From NCBI RefSeq assembly GCF_001625305.1, contig NW_017802447.1, positions 96,926 through 160,925 on the forward strand: a stretch of DNA of 64,000 bases, in the 5' to 3' direction. The notes beneath the pieces are model-generated. The model was not told the DNA's origin. It made no database searches and saw only the letters and a list, made by a program, of their open reading frames with translations. Within the stretch, counting starts at the first letter, position 1. Every line of letters begins with the position of its first letter. Position numbers and translations under genes: made by a program. Below are positions 51,172-63,842 of this stretch, piece after piece. This DNA is from Branchiostoma belcheri (Eukaryota > Chordata > Leptocardii > Amphioxiformes > Branchiostomatidae).

Positions 51172-51177
51172 AATAAA
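51172..51177 (+). other. Polyadenylation signal AATAAA
   Basis: Canonical hexamer 43 bases after the homeobox-gene stop codon. If used it gives a very short 3' UTR and leaves the following repeat array outside the transcript. Confidence 0.5.
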
Positions 51178-51339
51178 ACTAGCATATTTGTCCACAATGA
51201 CATCGTCACAACGAAACAAGGACTGTTGAGTACGTTGTGACATATCATAAAAGATGAAAAAACAGAATTCGAAGTCATGGAGACAATTTGTATCTTACAT
51301 TTTGCTCTTTACTGTACATAATTCAAAGTCTCAGGTGGA

Positions 51340-52130
51340 ATATTACAACGTGCACAAAGAGGACATTCAGCCAGTACTGGTACATGTACGTCCCAAACAA
51401 GCAAACGGTATTCCACGGTATGACCAGGTATATTATGGTCACTCAGCTGCAGCTCGCATTAAGTCAATAACGTTGTGTATAAAGAATAATTAAAGCATTG
51501 ACTTGTAGTCAGTACATGTGTGTACACGTATGTTAAACAGATACGATTTTGGTGCAACATTTTTGGTTTATCTGATATTGGATCAGGCATATAATGGTCA
51601 CTCAAATAGACTTTTAAGTCATTAAATAGGATTATTATATGATTCAGAGCCAATATTATATAATCTGATGACTTGACTTGTAGCTAGTACATGTAAGCCA
51701 GTTAAACAGATAGAGTGTTGGTGTATTTGATAGTGGACTACGTATATCACGGCCACTCGACTTTCAGTCAGTAACGTTCTGTTATGTGTACAAAGCATAT
51801 AGAGGGATCCTCATATAAAGTATCAAATACAGGGTCAACTCGACTTGTAGTCGACTAGTCAGTACATGTATGTAAAGATGTCTGTCAATTGCAAACAGAT
51901 AAATTGTTGCTCTGCTGTTGTATTTGATGTTGGACCAGGTATAGTATGGTATGGTCATTCAACATGACTTTAAGTCAGTATCGTGATGTTCACAAAGCAT
52001 ATTGTTGCTCTAAGCTGATGTGTATAATATACATGCACATACTTTGTCGGTTATGTTAACATAGCTTGACATGTATTCGGGACGTCCGTCAAACATAGAT
52101 AGTGTTGTGTTGTATTTGACTAATACCACC
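51340..52130. repeat. Decayed ~155-200 bp tandem repeat downstream of the homeobox gene
   Basis: The anchor phrase ggtatattatggtcactc recurs in altered form at about 51427, 51585, 51740 and 51938, each followed by ctttaagtcagtaacgt, acaaagcata, cttgtagtcagtacatgt and aaacagata words. Four to five units. Confidence 0.75.
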
Positions 52131-54676
52131 AACAATGACTGTTGCCTCGACTTTCAGCCAGTTTTTGTATTTCGAATTTGTTTGTTTTTGTACTTTGGTG
52201 GTTGTTTGTAGGGAAGTAGCATTGAGGGGTTTGAGAATATGATTGACTCTAGTGTAAAGACTTTTACAATGAGTGCGCATGTGACTTTTTTTATATATGA
52301 CTACCAGCCTGTACTGAATTAATCTTCAATGCTACAGAGAGTAACACATGCATGGAGAATCTATGCAAAAATCTATAGAACTGTTTATGTGGCAATCATG
52401 ATTGTGAACACGATTCCTATTTTTAAGTGACCAATCATACTCATAGGTTAAGGCAAGCAAAGACTGTACGTTGGTGGTACTTGGTGTATATTAATGTGAA
52501 TTTTTCTATACTGTGTGTCATTGGAAATCTACTCAGTATAGGCTTCAAATTATGCTTGAAATCAAATGATAGGTAGCGTAACCTACAAATGATATTCTTC
52601 CAGTACAATATGTATACTTGCTTTCTCTGTACAGCTAAAGGCAGAAGTTTGTTTCAAAGGAATGGTCAGCTACGTCTGCCAATGCTGCTTTTCCCAATGA
52701 TATAAATGTGATACTGCATTTGACGTTTGTGACTTTCTTTCTAAATCCTGGCCGTTTGAACTTTATCATAAACGAACAGGTTTACTAGGCCAACGTCGGC
52801 CAATGCTGCTTTTCCCCTAGGCGTAATTGCAAACATTGGGCAGCTCGGAAGGGGGCACTGACATTTCAGAATCGTCGCCTGCAGTAATATCTACCGCCAC
52901 TAGATGACGCCCATAAGCCTTTTGTCTCGACCTTGTGAAGTAGGCCAACTACTATCTAGGCAAACACACAGAAGACACCGCACAAGAGGGTAAAAATAAC
53001 TCCCGGCCTGTAAATTACTAGTAGTCAACGGCTACTTGGTAATGTAGTCAAAACAAATTTGTACAAACAACGGTAATTATAGGTTGCAATGATTGGTTAA
53101 ATTCTTTCTGCATACCTGTCGTTAATAACAAACCCTTGCTGTCGACCACCCCTGGTGAGACTAGATGATGAATAGCTAATATGTTTTCAAGTTGCTCTGT
53201 AGCAAAACATTCCTCCCTTCCGACCGGTTTTCTGTGCATCATCGTCGGAACACAGATTTACGTCACATTTCTTCATGCACAGTTTGTCACTCTCTGTGAG
53301 AGGGACCTCCGTCCCTTTATGTCAGGTGTTGGTCCCTGCCAACCTCGCATCAACTCAAGGCGAGAGACGCCCCAGTCATTTGGGCAGGGGGGAGGGGGTT
53401 TGACCTTTTCATGACCTCTAACGCGTGCGCAAGGTGTCCAATCTAAATGCTAGGTTAGACACGGAACTTTAAACGTTACTTTGGAGGAGGGGGAGGACTG
53501 GAGCACACGTTATTCAATAGTAGTAAAGCAGATCTATACGTAACTAATCACTGATAATGAGGGATTCCCTCTAGCCTGGACTTCGAGATAATGGCGTTTC
53601 TTTTATCTCCCGAAATTGTAAGTTAATCTTGTAACACTGAAATACTCTTTCATCACTCGTCGTGTTTTTTGGGGGGAATTGTTACAAAATGCACCCTAGC
53701 TTGTCTTAAGGTGCGAGTCGATTCGAAAAAATGTAACAGACAAAATTCGTACATATTTGGAGCTCCTGTGCCTCAAAGGAAAGTCATAAGTCAAAGGAAA
53801 GTCTCTTGGACAGAAAAATATCCAAAAAATATCTGAAGTGAGTCACGACATTTTGCAACGCTTCCCCGTCGATTCCTAACACCTGTTGTTGGTTACAGAA
53901 TGCGATGTAAACTTGTATGACTGGCAGTCTATGAAGCATACATTTGTCAAATAGAACACAACTGACATCTATGGCAACTGAGGATTTATAAACCTTACCT
54001 AAACAACCTTATTTTGACCATTTTCCTCGTTAATTCTCATTTCATTTTTTTATAAAACCATTTGCTCAAAGAAACAATATGGAAAACTCTGCCTATCCGT
54101 GAATTGTTAGTCAAAAGTAACTGTGCTAAATAATAGATGAAAACTTAGACGCGCCCCTTCTACATTCAGAAATAATTGATAAGTTTAAGAGAAGCGCGCA
54201 TCCCTGCTAAAGGCTAGTAGATACTATAGTCCTCTATCTGTTTAGCTGTCTATATGTCTGTCTACTCGTACATCTGTCTCTGTCGCTCTCTCTCGATACT
54301 GTATACATGCTCCTGAATGCCCTGGCCCCAGTTTCAAAGACAAAGTTGAAAAAAAAGTTGAAGATATCTGTAGGTGTTCTACAAATGCAACTTGTGCCTA
54401 CGGCACGGTCACATTTCTGTAGTCGAGAGGTTTACGACAACAAATTGGGGGCAATTTTGAGGCGTGACAGCCGGCTGCTATGAGTTGGAAAAAAATTCAG
54501 ACGTCTTGCTGGCGGAAAAGATTTCCTAGGTCCTTGTCGGCGTTCGGTTCTTTGAAAATCCTACGAAAAGACGAACGTGGCTGCGTCTTTACTGTTAGTA
54601 TGACATTCTCATCATCTCACGAAACAAACAGCACGTAACGTTCACCCCTCCAACTTTCCACTCGAGTAGCCCCCGC

Positions 54677-54686
54677 TGATTGACAG
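54677..54686 (+). promoter_or_regulatory. Consensus PBX-MEIS/PREP composite site TGATTGACAG
   Basis: Exact ten-base match to the classical TALE heterodimer site, 1.5 kb upstream of the Emx start codon. TAATTAA at 54763-54769 lies 80 bases further on, giving a compact homeodomain/TALE cluster. Function is inferred from the motif only. Confidence 0.45.
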
Positions 54687-55620
54687 GACGTGATCAATGG
54701 GTCGTTTAAAGTCATTCCCCTCGGGACAAGTCAAACACCTTAGAATGGATAAGCAGGTGGGTATAATTAATAGCCCAATCAAGACTTCTAGGGGAAGAGT
54801 CGAACACAATAGATAAAGAATTCCAACAGGTACAATGGTGGGCTCATCACAAACTCGCCTCTATTCCTATTCAATGTAAAGAGAAATAGTATAGACCACC
54901 GAACAATGTCGATTTTTTTTTACATTTCTTATGTTCCTTTATGCCATTGTAACTTTGTTATTCTGTTCAACAAAACTGAAGATGTAAAATTGCAGAGGAG
55001 TAGTAGTCGTGAACTTTCAGTCGTGCGTAGCAGCTTTATCATCTATACTCTTATCATTTATATTATCTATATCTTATCTTATTTGTGACATTGTCTGTAC
55101 GTTCACACGCGTGTAGAACTCCAGATACGTAAGTCGAACATCGGTCAGGTATGTCCGAAGGGGAGAATCTCACTGAGATAGCCAGGTAATATTCCCCAGG
55201 GGTATGGGAGGGGTGTCGTGTATTTACTCAGGTGTCTGGAGAACAAAATGGAGGTGACATGGGGTTAAATAGGTGGATGATTCATGTCCCCGTGTCCTAA
55301 ATTGTATTCTTACAATGTGGGAACCCAGCTGGACATTAGTATGCTTTAACTCCACTCTCCTAACTTTGTGTGTAGTTTAACAGGTATTATCTCATGTGCG
55401 TTTATGTAAATTGCAGTTAAGTTCAGACGTTAACAATTTTTTTAAAAGTTTCAAGACACAGTCCGGTCAGAAAGTTTTATTTGCAAATTTTGTAGACTGA
55501 TTCTGTCTTGAATTTTGGAGAATTTCTGTGTATGTCTGTACATATGTAAGAACTACTAAAGACTCATTGAATTTGCATGGAGCTAAAAGGTGTCATAAGA
55601 TGATGGCCCATACATTCTGC

Positions 55621-55660
55621 CCAATCAGAAGTCGAGTCAAGACGCCATGACAGATGACAG
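55621..55660 (+). promoter_or_regulatory. Candidate proximal Emx promoter elements (CCAAT box, two TGACAG sites)
   Basis: CCAAT at 55621-55625 and two MEIS-type TGACAG half sites at 55648-55653 and 55655-55660, about 530-570 bases before the Emx ATG. No TATA box is evident. The transcription start is not determined. Confidence 0.35.
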
Positions 55661-56186
55661 GCAGCCATCTTTGTTCCAGTAACCAACCAGAATCCAGGGC
55701 TCGTTCCCGGGTCAGCTCTCGTTTCCAGTGTGGCTACCGGGTAACTAGTAGCAGGGCAGACATTGTTCGCGTCTTGGATTGTCATCGCAAGTAGTTGCTT
55801 TCAATTCGTTAATTTTCCAAGAGAAGCAGACTGTTGTTTCTGGAGATGGAATGATCACACGTCGGCCTTTGACAACTTTGGAGCAAGGCGGAGTGTAAAA
55901 CGGATACTGGGAAGATGGCACATCTACTAATGCCTGGATACGAAGAAACGCGATAATCCACTATCATAGTGGATTTTTGTTGCCAGATTACTGCGGTGTT
56001 ACACTTCAGCTTAGTAACTCTTACATTGTGTCTAAATTCTTTTCGACATCCACGGATTGTATATGGTTATACTTTTCTACAACCAAAAGGACTTTCCATA
56101 GTGCAGAGATGGACCAGAACTGATAGTTTTGTATTCCAAACTTGAGTACCACCTGGTATAAACCAGCCGAAACTGAACACGAAGCG

Positions 56187-59100
56187 ATGATGCCTGTGCT
56201 AGTTCAACCAAAGCACCGGTTCTCTATCGAGTCGTTGGTGGCCAAAGACGACCGCCCTACCCCGAAACAGGTTCACCATATGTCCGCGGCCGGCCCGGCC
56301 TGCTGCCCCGCCGAGTCGCTACCAGGTGGCGGCGTCTCGGCCTTCTCCGTCAACCCGGCCTACCGATCTCCTCATCCTAACATCGTCCCCCAGCAGAACT
56401 GTCACCAGACAGACCCCATGTCATTCCACAGACTTCACGACATCCAGGTTACGGCGGCGGCGACGGGGTTCCCTCCTCCCGGTGTACCGTCGGTCCCGGT
56501 CCCGACCTCACACTACCTCGCCGGGTACGGAGGCGGGCTGCCCGTAGGCATGACTCCCGCCACGGCACCCCGGCACTCAGTCGTCCCGCCCGGCATCTTA
56601 CCGCAGCATTCCATGTCTCCGATTCACCCTTGGGTCTTGCCTCACGGATTCTTACCTCAGCACAGACTACAAGGTACGTGTTCTCTCCACACCAGCTTGT
56701 TGGGACGGGCAAAAATTTCACCCCTTCCTTTCAAGAAATCTGAGCTTCATGACATTAACAAATATATGACATATTTAACGACGAAAATTTTACTGCCGCC
56801 CTGACAACTTTGAACTTGTCTTCTGAAATGAGACATAAACTTTAGTAGACGTATGGCTACAAACGTACAGAACCAAATGTTCAGAACAGTCGAAAAGATT
56901 GTCTTCTATATTATCTGCATTGTTATATGTTTTCTACTAGATTAGGAGAATAAGTAATAATTTGAACAGCAGGTCTACTAATCTTTGGAGGGATTGACAT
57001 GTATGTAAAGGAAGAACTGGTGTTTTAGAACTAGGTTAAGTGGTCTTAATCCGATATTATGATATCACCGTTTCATAATTTCTTCATTCTTGACTGTATC
57101 TAATGTAGAAAGTGAGAAAGCCTGTGAAATCTTAGTTGAGTTTCTCTATATCATTGCTTTGGGGATATGCTTTACCCCAAGCTGTTGTACATTGTACTAG
57201 AGTAGTGAGTTCTGAGGGCTTGAAAAGGCCAGACCATACATGTATCTATTGGCAAAGCTAGGCCTATGACATGACGTTACAGTTCTACCACTCATCATAA
57301 CAGTTATATCTTAGTAGACATTAAACAAGCATAGATAGAAACTGTTGAAAAAGGCATGTAAGAAAAAGGAAAAAAGAATATGCAGAAGGTTTTTACAACA
57401 TATATAAAGTCAACAAGCAACTTCCCATCCCGGATGCCAACTGTAATTTCTGCTTCCTCTATGTTGTCTTCCCCTGCTTGCCATTGCACAGATATGAAAC
57501 TGCACGCGTTGTCTCAGATCAGTCAAACCCTGCATGGCTGTGGTTTTGGTTTGGACCGGCTCAAGTTACCAAGCCGACATTACGATTGAGGCGGGCGGGG
57601 TAGAACGGCTCGCCGCCCGACTACAGCCGATGACTGGCCCCTAGCCTAGATTGTATGTGCCTGTTCTGCAAATTGTGAAAACAGTACAATATGCAAGAAC
57701 CTTGTAGGGAGAAAGCAAACATAATTCTCTATGAAACGATTTCAGTATAGATATAAGTGAGATGCAAAGATTGTTAGATAGGATGATAAAACAGGGAGGG
57801 CACAAGTTGTTCCGTACAAGTGTTTAGAGTGATCATTACTGAGGAATTGCTAATAATGAGGATATTTAGAGTGGTCTCAGGTATCATGTGGTCTCAGCCG
57901 TGTGTGATGTCTTAAGGGAAACAGAAAGTGAGGTGTTTTTTCTTCAAGCCACTGTCAATGGGCGACAGAACTGATCATATTCTCTGTATGCTTTTAGCCC
58001 CAAGCTGTTCCAGAAATGTAATATTAATTGGAACTACGAAAGTCTTACATTCAATTCACTGTCAGTAGACCAACCTAGGTACAAAATTTAGTCATGTATC
58101 CGCACTAAGATGCGTCAGGCTATCGCCCATTAGCGCCTGTAAGAAGACATCTGAACACACGGTTACAGGGGGCCGGTCCTCGTCTGTACAGCCAGCCGAA
58201 CAAATTGTTTCGACGAGGAATACAGGTGTATTGACAATTACTGCTTTGTGATGAGGCCCTCCTTTTCATTTTTCGAGCTGGTAGGAAAGCCAAACTGTCA
58301 GCGGTATCCGAGCTAGTGTGTAAACAATTATAAGTGGCTTGTAACACAAGTGTAAACGATCTTGACGATAAGTGTTGTGTTGACCTTATAGACGGGATAA
58401 AAAAGATTGTAACCGCGGGAATCTGACCCCTCACAGCAAGACCACAAGGCCCGAATCACTGAGCCCGAATAAACTTTCAGGGAGATAGTTTTCTTCTATC
58501 TAAAGTGTGAGCTATTTGATCATAACAAATCAGTTATACTACCAAATGATAAATCAACAAAACAGAGCTTAACCACAAATGATGTCGTAGTCTACAGTTC
58601 ATTTTGATAAACATCTCTAATCTGTTCAAACCATTACCCTTGTAAGGCGGTTTTAAGTCGGTAAATCGCCTTAGAAAGCTTAAGAGTCCAATATGATAAC
58701 ATTAATCCTATTGTGTCAACATTATCAGTTTATATTGTGATTTAGCTGGCATGGAATGGAACAGTAATAGAAAAGAACAGATGTAAACTTCTGTATACAA
58801 GAAAAGAACTGTTGGCCTCTATGATGGTGAGAATTATTGGAGGGTCAGTCTTGTATGTTCACAAATGTTGCCTCTCAAATGAAATCCCTTCGTTTATTCG
58901 GCTACATATACTTTGCATCAAAATAAACTATATTCTTATAGTCGCGGAGATAACTTCTTCACACTACAATAGGATTAATAAGATACAGTACTAAACGTAA
59001 ATGTTATCACTCAAGTTGGTACATCAAGGCAACTCAATTCACAAACGAAAAAAAAAACATATTTGAGTAGTAAAATACACATACATGTATATATACTTCA

Positions 59101-62100
59101 AACCGACCCTGCTATGGTGGATTTCTTCATCATAAAGCACTGTTTGTTTAGTTTACATACCGTTAACAATAAATTACATAGGCAAAATATACGATGTGAT
59201 CAAATAACAGTTTGAAAACGGTTATAGTTACTCTTTTCTTCGTTATTTACGGCTACACTAGATTTCGAGTGACGATCGCCACACGTTCGAATTATTCGGT
59301 GAAAGATGCGTAACTAATGCTGTGTGTGGGTAACAATCAAATGTTTCAGAATGATTTGTTGTGGTTTTGCAATGTACAGAGCGAAGTGCGAGTATATAAT
59401 TTAGCACTACATATACACTTCTGTATCGTACAATGTCTACTGGTCATTTATATATTTACAGCATAGCGCTGTAGTACCACTCTGTACTGGTACAGTGCCG
59501 CGAATATCATTTAGGTACAGGTCCAAAATACCGGAATATCAATGTACCAGTATTGCACCTGAATAGACTTACACTCAAGTATATAACGTCTTACTTAGGT
59601 TACGTTACAGAAACATGTTATTGCTGCCACAATGATGAGAATTTAGCACAGGGAAAAGATGAAGATTTTATTGTATTGGTGATAAAATCAGTACCGTTTA
59701 ATTCGAGATCCTCTCCGCTCTCTACAAGATACCTGAAGTATAAGTAGACATTCTGTTCACTGTATATTCACGTTATTTTCTCATCACTTGACTGTTTATC
59801 TGTTTCTCCCCACAGTTCCAGAAGGTACGCCCGGGTTCATGTACCCGTTCCGTAAGCCTAAGCGGGTCCGCACCGCCTTCACTCCCACCCAGTTACTCCG
59901 CCTGGAGCACGCCTTCGAGAAGAACCACTACGTCGTCGGGCAGGAGAGAAAACAGCTGGCGCAACAACTCACACTCACAGAAACACAGGTAAGGAAAAAG
60001 GAAAGCAAAGTCATGGCTTTGTATATATTTGATGAAGTATACTGTAGCTGTATAAATATATGCTTTACATTTAATGAAAAACATCCCATAAACCACAAAC
60101 ATTAAATGCACATGAGTTGATTACATCAAGCAGATCTTTTGTTTGGATATATAATATAATATAATATGATATGGTAGACGACAATAATATAATACCATCT
60201 TCTGTATATGAATATGCCAACTTTTGCGTAATCAAAACATGATGGGACTGTTACATTATATAGCTAGCTGCTATCTCCACAGCTGCCTCATTCTATCAAA
60301 AATCCGATCAAATATTGGAACAAAGGAAAGTGTTCGTCGTGCTAAACAAAACCTTCACAACAAGAGACAAGTATTAATATCAAAAGATTTCTAAACTGCT
60401 AAACATCGAAGCATGACAGTACAAAGACAGATTTAAAATGATTCGTTTACACGATGGCAAAATAAGGATATACGTTGACAAACCCTAGCTACCACCAGGC
60501 CGTCCTATAGTGTGGATAGTAGGCCTAGGATTCGGCAAAAAATAGGGAGAAGAATTAGCCAGAGGAATGAGCCGTAAAAGGAAAACATTTCCACTCAGAA
60601 GGGCAAATGAACTAACGCTATGGTGGCCGAACTTCCCTGGCAAATTATTGTCCCTCAGTCCGCGTTGTTAGTCTGGTTGAGACCAGTCAAACCGCCCCAT
60701 GACCCGGGCCGGTTTATCTAAGATTTTCCGTTAAATTATCGGAGGTTCAACAATGTGTTCCTCGCGACCTGCCCTACAGACATTCCTCCTCAGTTCATTT
60801 ACTTCAGTCTTGGCGGTAAAGTTTTAGGAGGCAGCACTTCGAGATCTGCTTCGAATCATGAAATCATAAATGCAACTATTTAGACCTGGGGGTCCTCCGG
60901 AAAAAAAATTTAACAGCGGTGGCGAAAAGACGGGTTTTATAGGGACCACCGGGCGTGTACAAAAGCGCTGCGGACTGGGCTGGCTTCTGGGACGGATTTA
61001 CACGAACGATAGAGAGGGTTGAAATGTAGTTTCCATCAGGCCTTATGGAGGTTAGAACTCAGCCAAGCCATAGGTCGATTGGCCTCGAGTGGGCTGCAGT
61101 AAGGGTAACATTTTCTCCTCAGAAGGCTTAAGGGCAAATGAACCTTACGGTGACCAAACTCCCAAGGCAAGTTATTCTCACTATTTGGTAAATTTTACTA
61201 TTTTTCAGCCCACGTTGTTCTTATATATAGTGTAGTTGAGACTTCCCACAACCGCCCTATCGACTCTACTGTAAGCGTAGCTTGTATGTATGCTGTTTGA
61301 CAGTACTAATGCCCCAGTAGACCAGTCTTTTCAGTTGCATTGTACTTGGAAACCGACCGCAATTGTCTCTTGTCAAACTCAACTACGCTGTGGTGGACAT
61401 TGTACAATGTGGTTCCTAGTTGGCGATGGATACGCACGGGGATATTCCAATAAAAAAATGCTTGTTGTATTTTAGGAGTCTATAAAAGGTAAATATTTAA
61501 CAGAAATGTACGGTCTGTAGATTTTATACACAGCAAATACATTCTTGAAATCCACATTTCATTACTTCTTAGCCTACCAATGTGCTATCAATAAACGGCT
61601 ATCGGAGTATGTGTAAAGCGATGGGCTTCTTTTCCGCTTCCCGTTGAGACTTTAATAGACACTCGGTTGTTGGGGGCGGCAAAACGGTTAATTATAGGTT
61701 TAACGATAATCTACAACATACATAAGTACTTAACCCCCGAACGACACACACATGCGTTCAGTTTATGCACTGGGTTAAAATCAGAGGTGGTCCCCGCTGA
61801 TATTTGGGGCTCGAGAACCATTCGCGAGAAAGTCGATAATCCTATTGCCTTGCCAAAGAATTTGAGCATTCTTGAAAAAAAAACTTGATAAAAAATGTAC
61901 AACACGTTTAAAACTAAAAACATAACAGTAAAGATTGTTGATTTGAACTTCAATTTGTAATTCTTTCGATGTTTCCATTTGAACATAAGAACCACATGTA
62001 CATCCTACAATATAACGTTTATTTAGAATGGGCGTATATTTAGAATGTTTTAGCCAATAACGCGTTGATAATTATTGGATACAAAACGTTGTATGTGTGA

Positions 62101-63656
62101 ATTACTCCGGATACGCTAATTTGAAAGCGTACAAAACCAAATTTAGGCGAATAGATGCGTAGTATTTATAAAACAATACACAGGCCACACCTGTGTAAAA
62201 CAAAACAGTTTTTGAGCATCTTAACAAGCTGTTAAGGGGGTACAATAAAGAGGGTAGATAATTAAGCGGAGGTGCTTTGTCGGAAATCACCTGCTTGCCA
62301 TACACAATGAACAAAGTACATTGTGGTGCTACACAGTAATTCATCGGCTTACTTGTGCAAATCTTAAGAAGTAAATTGTTTGATGTTATCGTTCACATTA
62401 TCATATAAAACGCTATTGTCTGTTAACGATTATCGTTTGTCCAGTCTCGAGATTAGAAGCTAATGCCCTGATGAAGTGTTAAGCGGTAGCAATATGATCA
62501 GATGTATTTTTGTTACATTGCTGAACACAATTTCTCGTCTTTGCCACATCGAATACTCTGAGGATGCGAATTGCCTGATGATTGTGTTTGACAGACAAAC
62601 ATGCGCTGTCCTGGAATAACGAATATGCCAGTGTGTTGTAGTCTTGACAGAATAGAAGGTGAATTATTTTTTTCGCCAGAAGAAAGAGAGAGAGAGATGC
62701 ACTTTATATATAAACGGACAGTAAACTACGTTTCCCCACTCCACACACAAAGTAATACGGACAATGTTCCATCCCTATTATTAGACAAACCTTCCGTGAC
62801 AAAATCTATCTGTTCCTACATATATGTACATTTCCAGCTTTAAAAAGAAGAGGGAAGAAGCCAAATAAAAAAAACACATGCTAGATTACAGTACACAGTA
62901 CACACTCTAGCTTGTACATAATCGCCAGCGGTGTAAACATGTGCAATAAAATAATGTACCTCCGTGTAAAAATGCTGATGAACGAACGTCCACTTCAACA
63001 AGATAAGACAATTATGAAGGACAGGGTGGTAATTGTGTTGATCGTTATCAGGTGAGAGAGATAGAGATCTCTGTATTGTTGATTAAATAGGTGATTATTC
63101 CCGTAGGGTTCACACGTATACAACATGGCTTCATGACGATTAAATGGTTTGTCGCTCACGGGTTAAATGGGTGTGAATTTCTTTAGAAAAGTAGTATACC
63201 GTATATCACGTATCCGTAGTTTGTTTGAAAACAGCGACGTATATAACAATACAACGATAGTCCAAACAACTTTTCATTTGAAATGACGGCACACAGACGA
63301 AACAAATTGTTTCCCTATATGGTCAAAAACCACTTGGTCTGAATCTTCCTTTTTCCCTTCCTATTTTTTAGGTTAAAGTCTGGTTTCAGAACAGAAGGAC
63401 AAAGTACAAACGAGACCAGCAGGAAGACGAAGGTAGGAAGTCTCCGCCCCGGCTGAAGGGCGCGCACCACGTCAACCGGTGGCGGGAAGCCACCAAAGAA
63501 TTCGTGCAGTTTCAGTCGTCTGCGTCATCCCCTTCTGAGCCGGATTCTTCCATGCATGTCGCCGAGTTGAGGCCGTGTGAACTACAGACATGTTCAAACT
63601 CTTTGAAAGGAACAAGACGTGAAATATCCGAGGAGAAGCCTTGCTTTCTGACATGA
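56187..63656 (+). CDS. Emx: Emx homeobox transcription factor (empty spiracles family), three exons
   Basis: Exons 56187-56673, 59816-59988 and 63372-63656, total 945 nt, 314 residues, all phases closed. An eh1-type Groucho-binding motif, FSIESLV, is at 12-18, directly after the start, as in other Emx proteins. A hexapeptide-like HPWVL is at 147-151. The homeodomain (177-236) carries [30 protein letters not shown] and [14 protein letters not shown] with Gln50. It is followed by the Emx signature [14 protein letters not shown]. The intron between positions 44 and 45 and the three-exon plan match vertebrate EMX genes. The product is a nuclear sequence-specific regulator; in other animals Emx acts in anterior head and sensory patterning. 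The tail of ~50 residues after the signature is longer than in vertebrate EMX and comes from a tandem duplication. Amphioxus has several Emx paralogues; which one this is cannot be decided here. Confidence 0.95.
56674..59815 (+). other. Emx intron 1 (3.1 kb)
   Basis: AT-rich, with no coding exon or clear repeat. It could hold regulatory elements, but none was strong enough by eye to mark. Confidence 0.5.
59989..63371 (+). other. Emx intron 2 (3.4 kb)
   Basis: Separates homeodomain positions 44 and 45. It carries a two-copy repeat (60568-61263). The rest shows nothing recognisable, apart from a short GA tract at 62680-62697. Confidence 0.5.
60568..61263. repeat. Two-copy ~140-bp repeat in Emx intron 2
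   Basis: 60568-60705 and 61096-61263 share aacattt-c-ctcagaag, gggcaaatgaac, ggcaa(a/g)ttatt, cagtccgcgttgtt / cagcccacgttgtt, gttgaga and aaccgccc in the same order, 531 bases apart. The second copy has a ~22-base insertion (tatttggtaaattttac...). Confidence 0.75.
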
Positions 63657-63842
63657 CTTTTTTTCTAAAGGCCACAAAGGAACATGTCGTCTGTGTACCC
63701 CCCTTCTCAGTCGGATTCTTCCATAACCTAGTTGAAGCGCGCGCAAAGTGTTAAGACGTTTTCAAACTACTGGACAATAGCAATCTGTAAAGCTGTGAAG
63801 GAGCCTTGGTTTTCGGCATGATACAATTTTTTTCTGAAGGTA
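63513..63842 (+). repeat. ~170-bp tandem duplication across the Emx stop codon
   Basis: Copy 1 (63513-63671) encodes the C-terminal tail and includes the stop. Copy 2 (63684-63842) is 3' UTR. Shared words in order: gtcgtctg, ccccttct, cggattcttccat, gttga, ttcaaact, gaag(g/c)-gccttg, ttttttctaaagg / ttttttctgaagg. Copy 2 has lost the open frame. Confidence 0.8.

Larger units (their letters stand above)
51130..56186. other. Spacer between the two homeobox genes, including 3' UTR repeats and Emx upstream DNA
   Basis: After the homeobox stop there is a poly(A) signal (51172) and a decayed ~170-bp repeat (51340-52130). From 53400 onward the DNA is the Emx upstream region with candidate homeodomain/TALE sites (separate entries). 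No additional coding exon was recognised. Confidence 0.6.
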
